A DNA stretch of 64,000 nt. It comes from Parelaphostrongylus tenuis (taxonomy: Eukaryota; Nematoda; Chromadorea; Rhabditida; Metastrongylidae). Shown piece by piece: positions 52,701 to 61,700 of this stretch (within the stretch, counting starts at the first letter, position 1; every line of letters starts with the position of its first letter). A program made the position numbers and the translations under genes. The notes under the pieces are model-generated. The model was not told the DNA's origin and made no database searches. It worked only from the letters and a program-made list of their open reading frames with translations. The stretch is from assembly GCA_019055375.1 (NCBI GenBank), contig JAHQIW010004523.1, positions 620,001 to 684,000 of the forward strand, given 5' to 3'.

Positions 52701-55700
52701 CCTCTTGATTCATATTCCAAACACTGAAACATATGAACAGAAGTAATCTCCTAAAACAGGACAACATCGGTGTCCTTCAGACCATCGCTGATTTTATAAG
52801 CTAATGGTTCTACGACAACGTTTTCTAGATTGCACTTTGTTATCCCCAGTTTTTTGTGAATTTGAATTTCAAACGACTTCAAATTCATATTACCTATCAA
52901 AAGAGTTGTTGATTTCTATAACGAACTAGTTCAAGGTGTCTCTTAAAAGCATATCATTTCCGCGGGTTCTTGAGCTCTCCAGTGTATCACAAATCAGCGG
53001 AAATTATTAAAAAAAAAAGCCTTGTTTCAAATAAATGCTCTGATTGTAATTCTTCCTTCTAGTGGTAAACACTTGTTAGCTAGACAAAGTGATAATTTGT
53101 AATGTATGTGTGGGTCGCCAAAGCGTAATCTCAAGGAAAGTCTTTAAATCTTTCACGGAAATGTTTGGTAGACATTACATTTTCTGATTATCTGAACTAC
53201 TGAGTTGTCCAATTATTGCCTTGGCATTTCGACACTTTCGTCAGTTCAGTTCTGAATTGTTTGAAAAAGTCAATTCATTAGCAGATATGATTGCTATCAT
53301 GACTGATGATGTTCAGCCATTTCTTGACAAAGATCGGATGCCTTTCTCGAAAAAAGTACGAGGCTGGCAATCAGAAAAGGTGGTGAGGTCACTTTTAACG
53401 TAGTTTGAAATGTGGTTAGTCGACTTTGTAATGTGAGGCTGAGTGCTAATCTAGCGAAGACGGCACTGGATCGTTTCGCACGCTTATCTTGCACTTCTGT
53501 GGCCAACTCCTGGAGCTGTTTCCTGTAGACATCGACACTGATCGTCTGCTTGTTGTCGAGCAGTTCCCAAAACAGCGTGCCTTGCCAGTCCCAGAAATGA
53601 ACATGATTAAGAGCATAATCTTCCTAGCACGGAACTCGTGCTTCGTTTTGAGCTGGCAAGTCATTACTAGAGGCAGCCAAAATGTGTGGGGCGTGCTGTT
53701 CTCGTAGTAAGCCCAGGACTCATCTCGGGTGACAGTTGACTATAAAAATTCTTGCCAGTGCGGTCACAGCAGAAGACTTTTGCAGGTGGTTGCGCATGCA
53801 GCGTCGTCGTGGTCGGTCAATACATGAGGTGTCCATCGAGACATCATTTTGCGGTATCTACTCCATTTCCACGGACCTTCCTTTTTGAGGGATCCCGCCC
53901 GTTAGTCGCGAGGGTACGTGGCGCGTCCCCAGGTGGTGAATAGGAGAATAAACGCGAACCAAGAGTGACCGTCTGCTTCCCACAGACGCAGGTGGATTCA
54001 GGGAATGAGCTACCTGCTTCTGCAACGCCGACTTGACAAAACTCTATTTCTACGAGTCGAGTCGGCCAAAAGCCTGCAATCAAGCGGCTGCTAAGTACAC
54101 GGGAAAAGGTTAGGAGTCGCCTTCAACGAATAAGTTTCTCCCGCTTCTCCGAGAGAGACTGGCAAGCTACTCGTGAGTACCAAGCCCCACGTTTAGAGCC
54201 TAGCAAGCTATACGTTGGGTATAAAATGCTAAGAACAGTAGCAAATATGAGCCTCATTCTCCTGACCCGAAAAAGCCCCTGGTACGACAGTGCCAGAGAG
54301 TACGAGTAAGGAGAGGCTGCTAAAATCTCAGGGTCAAGATCAAAACGGACTAAAATGACTATCTGTACTTATAATGCAAGAATCCTTGCTCATGAATCAA
54401 CTGTAGAAGATCTATTGATTCAAGCAAGAATGATAAGGTACGATGTCATTGGCGTGGCTGAGATGAAAAGACGCCATCTTTTTCACGCTGTTTATGACAC
54501 CGGAGAAGAACTGTTTCTTGGAACATGCGATAGAGGAGGTGTCAGCAGCGTTGGCGTCCTCGTTAAATCGGATTTGACCGTGAACATCGATTTGTTTGAA
54601 CAACTAGCAACCCATAATGGACGATTACGGTTGAAACGATGTGGTTCTATGCCGATTTGACCATCTTAGTTGCTTAAGCACCAACAACAAGCTATGGGGA
54701 AGACGAAGTCGTGGCGATCTGTATGGACCTCGAAAAATTCTTTAGAGAAGATCATACATTCTTCAAGGTCATTCTCGAAGATTTTAATGCAAAAATTGGA
54801 CCTAAGAACGTCTGAAGAACGTCGCATTGGGACCCACCGACTAGAATGGAATGAACAGGGTGAGAGGCTATCTGAGTTTATCATGACGACTCAGACCATC
54901 CATGGTAACTCATAATTCCAAAAGCCTCATCTAAAGCGATGGACGTGGGGACACTCAATGGAGAGTAGACCATGACCATGACGAAATAGACCACATCTTA
55001 GTAAATCGAAGGTTTTGCCTGACCGATGTCGCTGTTGTTGCTAAGTTTCACACGGGATCAGACCATCGCCTCCTTCGCGCAACGTTTCGTTTTTCGCGGA
55101 GAGGAGAGAAAACCACTAAATCCAAACAACGAAGTCCCAGAACTACTATATACTGGGATGTATTCAAATCATTAGTCGGCTCTTGGGAAGACCGTTGTCT
55201 ACAGTATCGACTAAGAATACGATCGGCTCGTTGAATATGTTCACGTTAGCGCTATGAAAACCGATAGTTCTAAGGTCACGAAGAGACGCTTGTTTCCGCA
55301 GTCACTCGAGCTGATACGTCAACGTAAAATCGCCCGAGCTACAGGCAACTGAAACCTTACGTCCGATCTTGCGAAACGCTACAGCGAAGCGATAAAAGAG
55401 GATTCTAAAGAGAGGTGAGCAGCATTATGGTAGGAGCTGCAGAAGCTGGTAAAAGCATTCGCAAAGCCCAGCGAGGCTTTGCCAGTTATAAAACCAAGGT
55501 GACTGTACTCTGATGCCCTGACGGGACACTTACAGCTTCCAGAAGGGCTATGGAGACAGTCATCCATCAATAATACTCGGATCTCTTCGCTAGCCATGTC
55601 CTCTTACCGTCATGTAATTTGAAAGAGGATGAATATGTCATTCCATCGGTCTTCCATTCCGAAATCCGGCGTGCTATATCGTCGGTGAAGAACAGAACAA

Positions 55701-58700
55701 CACTCGGTTCAGACAGGATCAGACCAGAAAACCTGAAGAACCTGCCGCCAGTTCTCATCAACACCCTGGCTCGGCTCTTCACGCGCTACTTGTCAGAATG
55801 CAAGATCGCCGTTCAATGGAAAATCAGCAAGGCCGTATTGTTGTCAAATAGGAGACCTTCACGAAATAGGAAATTATCGCCCAATCTGTTTGCTGTCCGT
55901 TGTCTATAAACTCTTTACTCGAGTCATCCTAAACAGGATTGACAGAACACTGGACGAAGGACAGTCATGCGAACAAGCTGGGTTCCGAAAAGGATTTAGT
56001 ACCACAGACCACATCCACACGATTACAAGACTCATTGAAGTTCCTTCCACGAGAGTACAAACAACCATTCTGTCTCACTTTCATCGATCTGAAGAAAGCC
56101 TCTGGTTCAGTGGAACAGAAGTGGTCATAGAGGTTTTGGATAACCAGGCCGTCCCTAATCGGTACATAATGATCCTTCGTGAGCTTTATAAAGATTTCAC
56201 GACCAAAATATCTCCCTTCTACAACAATATCACCATCGGCGTAGGAAGATGGGTTCGACAAGGCGATACAATTTCGCCAAAACTATTCACTGCCTCCCTA
56301 CAAAATGTCATGCGAACATCAGAATAGGACGATATCGGAGTGAAAATTGACGGTCGACAATCAAACCATCTTCGCTTTGCTGACGACATCATCCTCATAA
56401 CACCAAACATCAGCTAGGCGGAACGAATGTTGACCGATTTTGTTGACGCCTGTGGAAATATTGGTCTTCAACTAAATCTAACAAAAAAGATGTTCATGAG
56501 GAACGGATGAGTTTTGAACGTCCCATTCACGCTTAAGGGAACGGCAATCTCCGAATGCTTTAGTTACATCTATCTAGGTCGTGAAATTAACATGATGAAC
56601 GACCTAGCTCCAGAGTTGAGCAGAAGGAAACGAGCGGCTTGGGGAACGTTTAAGAGCATCGAAGATATAGTGAAGAGGACAAAGAACATCCGATTCCGTG
56701 CCCACCTTTTCGACTCGACGATCATCTTTGCCCTAACGTATGCAGCAGAAACCTGGTCGCTACGTAAGCAGGATGAAAGACCACTTGGCGTTATCGAACG
56801 CGCAGTCGAAAGGTCGATGCCAGGAGTATCCCGTATCTCGCAAATGAGAGGAATTATCCGAAGTTGCGACCTACGTCAACGATCGAAAATCAGAGACGCC
56901 GTTCTACACGCCAGGATATCAAAAATAAGGTGGGCCGAACACGTGATGCGCTTCAACTACAACCGATGGACGAGGGCCGTTACCGATTGGATTTTTCAGG
57001 ACGTCAAGCGCTCCAAAGGAAGACCACTGACCCGCTGGTCCGATTTCTTCACGAAAGCGATAGAAGAAAGGTATGATGCTCAGCGAGTCTCTAGAGCGAG
57101 GAGGACCCACGGGGCTACTCTTGCACGCGATACGAAAAAATGGAAGTGTGGCTGGTGCCCGCTTGAGTCACTCGACGATCAACGGGACCACAGGTGATAC
57201 AGGTGGCAGGTGATTTCATTTAGATGACGAGCAATGGTGCTACGGTCGTATACAAGTGTCTGCTCTAAACCCTGGCACTGCCGTGCGGATGCACTGCCAC
57301 CTCAGGGTGCGAAGCATCTTTGGCAAAGATAACTAACTGGCTGGCGAGAGTGAATTTCACTTTGACAGTTCGTATCGCCCTCGTCTAAGCTCTTGAACCA
57401 ATGACTCACAATCCGATCGGTAGTAGTGCTTGGCCCAAACGCAGTGTTGATCTTCTCTGCCGTTTTTCCGTCCACTGGTTTCCAACTTATATTCCTAAAT
57501 CATAATCGAGCGTAATCGACCATTTTGACAGGCCCGTTAATTGACCCGCAACACGCATGACTTCCTAAACCCCTTTGGTTAAAGCTACTAGAGTATTCTC
57601 CAATACGCTGCGGCCTTTTGACATTGACCCGATTTTGAAATAGAAGAAAATTGAATAAAACATCGGTGCGAAGGTGATAATGGGACAATACAATGGTCGT
57701 GATGTTGTTTTATGTTAGCAGTAATCACGACTTGTCTATTCATTCGTTACACGTCAGCCTGTCACACTATTTCACCATTGCCATTTGTTTTTTTGTACAA
57801 TTGAATGCATGTTGTCTTCATTAAATTATCAATAGCCCACTGTTATACTTAGTGAGTTAGAGTGATGTGCAAAACTTTTGCGCTAGCCAGGAGTTGAGCC
57901 CGCATCTCACTCTATCCGGGAGCGCATATTCTAACCCCACTGCAATACTGACGCTCGTTTCGCCACCACTTTTTCTATGCTACAGCGCATCTGTCTGTCA
58001 GCAACCAACCGTCAACGGTTTGGCTCAGGTAGTCGGTATCCTGCCTGACGCAAGAGTTTTGCACATCACTCTACATCACTGGGTACATGTATAACATCAT
58101 ATCACGTCTAAAAGCGGTTAAATAAAAAGGAGTTTATTCGATCATTCAGTACCCAATATCTGTCAGCGTGACTGAGTCTAATTTTGATACCGACTACCGG
58201 TTTTTCAAAACACCTCTTTATACGTTTCAGCATTCAAACCAAAAATTATGTTACACATTCGCCTTTTGTCCATTGGTGGTCACTCCGTATTCTAAAAGGG
58301 ACTGAGACGAACGTCCTGTTCGGGGTTAAAATTGCTGTTGTTTATTCGATATGGTTTAGGATGAGATATGTAATAGAAATTCATCGTTGCGCAAATTGTC
58401 TCAGTGCCTACCGATCGTTTCGAAGCACAATCCTTCAATTCAATGCGCCATAAACATATTTCTAAACTTTTATACTGCTGTATTAGGGGTTTCTAGATTA
58501 ACTTCCATGGCACCTTAACATTTTTGGTACCAAGAGTGGTAACTACATGATATGTGTACGAATTCATACCAGTTCATGAGGAATAGTTGACATGATGCCA
58601 AGTGTCAGACAATCTCTGATGATGGCCACTGAAATGAGCTTTGTGTATTCGTCCAGCACCGAGACATTCTGGAATATCCTAATTTTTTAGAAGCTATTCA

Positions 58701-61700
58701 TATTTCAGTGCTAGCGCCGTAAGACACCTATTGAACGTTAATCTGATTAACAAATATACTAAAGAGTTCGGCAAACTGTAATGTACACAGAAAGCTCTTA
58801 TTGCAGATACCGGAGCCAGTGATTGCTGAACCACAACTCTACACGCCATTATACGAGTTGGGACAACTTCTAGCCAGTTATGGCTACGTACCACGTGCAA
58901 CATTTCGACCAGGCGCCACAGTGGTTCACGTTCAAGATGATGTTCGACAACGAATAAACAGACACGGACAATCTTCACAACAACGAAATCCCAATCCAGG
59001 ACGCTGTGGGGACTTTTCTGAATCTCTTATGCATCTGTTATAGATTGATATTGCATTGAATTGACAAGACTCAAGCAAGAAGTAGAGATGATACTTGATA
59101 ATTCGTGTGCGAAGCGTGACTTCATGCTCGCAAAATCAAATTCTCTAATATTTTGAATGATTTATATTGGCGAATTTATGATCGTTAACTCTTTGATTAC
59201 CATTGACGGTATGCAATAAGGGGGCACAATATCTGTGCACTAAAATCATTCTGTACTTCTTTGATTTTCCGAGAAAATGAGGCTCTTTGGAAGTTTTTTC
59301 GAGCTTATCGTTGCATCGATCAGTCACCAAAAAAGGAAAAAAAGTGAAAAAGAAGAAAAGAATTTTTAGGCTAGAAAATGGGACCAATTGATTTCCACAT
59401 TCAAAAGACTATTTAACATGTATATTCACTGAAATAATTGCACAGTCGTAAAACGGTTTAGCCTCTAACTATTAGCATACCATTCTATATATGCTTCATT
59501 GTTTTTCGTATTTTCAGTCTTGAATATTTCTAGCTGGTCGGATGTATACGTCCGGAGTGAACGGTTACCCCAACCATTCGAATGGGAACATGCTGACCCA
59601 CTCTTCAACCGGAATCAATGGAATCAGCCCATCAACGTCACAATATAATGGAGCTGATCGACGTAATACGCGAGAACAAAATACACCACGGTGTAGCAGA
59701 GGGCAGGGTAATGGATGTGCTCCACGTCGTGGAACTGGCGATCGTGCCTACCATCAAGGTTAGTAGCTGACCTTTGCTAAGAAATCGCTACATTTCAGTA
59801 CTATCAATATCAAATCTGAATACAGAACTAATGACAAGATGTAGCTTTGGTCACTGCGACACAGTGTGTGCGTCGAGCTTCGAATTTGTTGTGCAGTTCA
59901 GTCTGCATAGTTTTAATGCCTAGCTTCTTTTATAGAGTCATTAGTCAACCAGTAATAAAATCAGCAAAAATATTTTTTTGAACGTACTGCCTTCTTTTCT
60001 ATTTCTTGGCACTTATCAGATAATCGCCGTTCATATATGAGGGATCTCACGAAGAACACACCATGAGCGGTCACGTCTGATCAAATAACATGAACCTAGA
60101 AAAATGATCCTAGGAGACGTGCCTAATAGTTCACTCTTGATAAACTACTGCTTCAGGCTGATTTTTTTTTTCGTAATAAGAGCGAATCTCCCTTCCCATT
60201 TATGTCTCATCGGCGAGAGAAAACCTGGATTTTTACAGAGCTGTTACGATGTGTTTGAAGTATGGTAGCATAAAGTATGGATTTATCTGTTTGTTAATAT
60301 GGTTTTCTTCCGTTATCGAACATCGAATGGAAGGAAAAGTTTTTGCTGAACAAAGACTTTTAATTGCACTTTTAGTAATCATTTTAAAGCTTATATCTAG
60401 GGGGAGTAGCCGTAGGTGCTTGTTTTTTGAAAAAGGCCTTTTGCAACACTGTAGCATTCAATAAAAATTTATGTCTCACACGCACCGCACGCTCTTATTA
60501 TTATTATCACGCATATATTTCGCAGGGCAAAACTCTCACCTTAACTGCATAGTCTTCGTTCATCAGCTCAAATCTCGAAGAATTCAAAGATTTTTTATGG
60601 AAAAGCTTATAAACAGCGCTGTGGTAAAAAGAAAAGATCTGTGTTTTACACACGTGTCTTTCTAACAGGACAAAACTCTTCCCTTAGATTACAAGTAAGC
60701 AGTCAATACCTTAAGTTTCGACGACTCCATCGCTGCACTTATTTTCTGAAAAGACAGTTTTTTTGCATTTCACAAACGCCGCGCATTGATTCTCGTTAGA
60801 GGGTGTGCTAGGCTGCGGATTGAAAACGCGCGACTGATAGAGCATGCGGGCGCGATTCACATGTGGAATGCGATTTTTTACATCAGATTTTGGATTTCTC
60901 CGTTCCGGAAAAACTTCAGATACGTCGACCGCAGTTTTCGAAGATCTCTTTTACACGTTCACATGTTTTTCGTGTTTCCGGAGGAACTTGAGCAGATAAT
61001 AATAAAAGCACTCGGTGTGTGCGGGATATAATTTTATTTTTGATGATACAGCGTTATGGGAAGGCCATTTTAGGAAACAAGCATGTACAGTAATCCCTCG
61101 AGATCTAAGCTTTTGAACGAAAACTGAAACGCTTGAGTTCGCTCAAGCTCTCTGATGAAAAGTCCTTGTACAACAAAAGAGGTCCCTTCTTCATTTTGTG
61201 TCCGAAAACGGGATGGAATTGTTGATATTATGGAAAAATTTCCTTTCATAACCTGCTTCTCATGACATGTCTAATGACTGAGTGAAATCCACTGGAAGGT
61301 CAATTAGTATTATAAGACCTTTATATTACCAAGGAGTGAGTGTGACGCAATGGTTAAAGGTGCCGTGCGACACACACTTGGTCATTGGTTTGATTTTGCG
61401 TCCTACACTCACCAAAGCTTCCATTTTCCGGTCATCGACGAATTCTTACCAGACTTGTCTGGGAGGATAGCAACGCTTATTTGATTCATCGTTAGATAGT
61501 CACGAGTAATTGTAAAGGCCAGATAAGTATTCAATCACCTCTAACGATGCTTAATGAAGTCGAATGCATGGCGCATCCCTCAGGGACTGATCAATGTTGA
61601 AAGCGTTATCCTCTAAGCTTTCTTTTGACCAACTCCATTTTGGGTCAATCATAAACGCGATAACTTTCTGATCAGTCCTGAGATCGAACCCTCCAGAAAA

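Larger units (their letters stand above)
53865..57341 (+). mobile_element. RTE-type non-LTR retrotransposon, near full length, decayed
   Basis: Order: 5' leader (GCAAGCTATACGTTGGGTAT near 54207), endonuclease from 54355, reverse transcriptase around 55620-56420 and a C-terminal domain to 57197. The 3' UTR has GGTGATACAGGTGGCAGGTG and ends in a short (TAAC)-type tail (GATAACTAACTGG), as in RTE elements. Multiple frameshifts and stops. Plus strand, same direction as larp, inside the mariner. Confidence 0.82.
53460..57540 (-). mobile_element. Mariner-type transposon split by an RTE insertion
   Basis: The N-terminal part lies at 57345-57520 on the minus strand: MVDYARL, stop, then GKTAEKINTAFGPSTTTDRI and VSHWFKSLDEGDTN, the mariner helix-turn-helix. 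The catalytic part lies at about 53470-53855: RWTPHVLTD, VTRDESWAYYEN (position of the first catalytic Asp), then HVHFWDWQGTLFWELLDNKQ and TISVDVYRKQLQEL. The roughly 3.5 kb between is an RTE retrotransposon. Stops and a frame break show it is dead. The last Asp region and terminal repeats were not identified. Confidence 0.75.

Noticed and set aside
61085..61160. ACAGTAATCCCTCGAGATCT as a Tc1/pogo-type terminal repeat
   Set aside because: No matching inverted partner or transposase remnant found within range.
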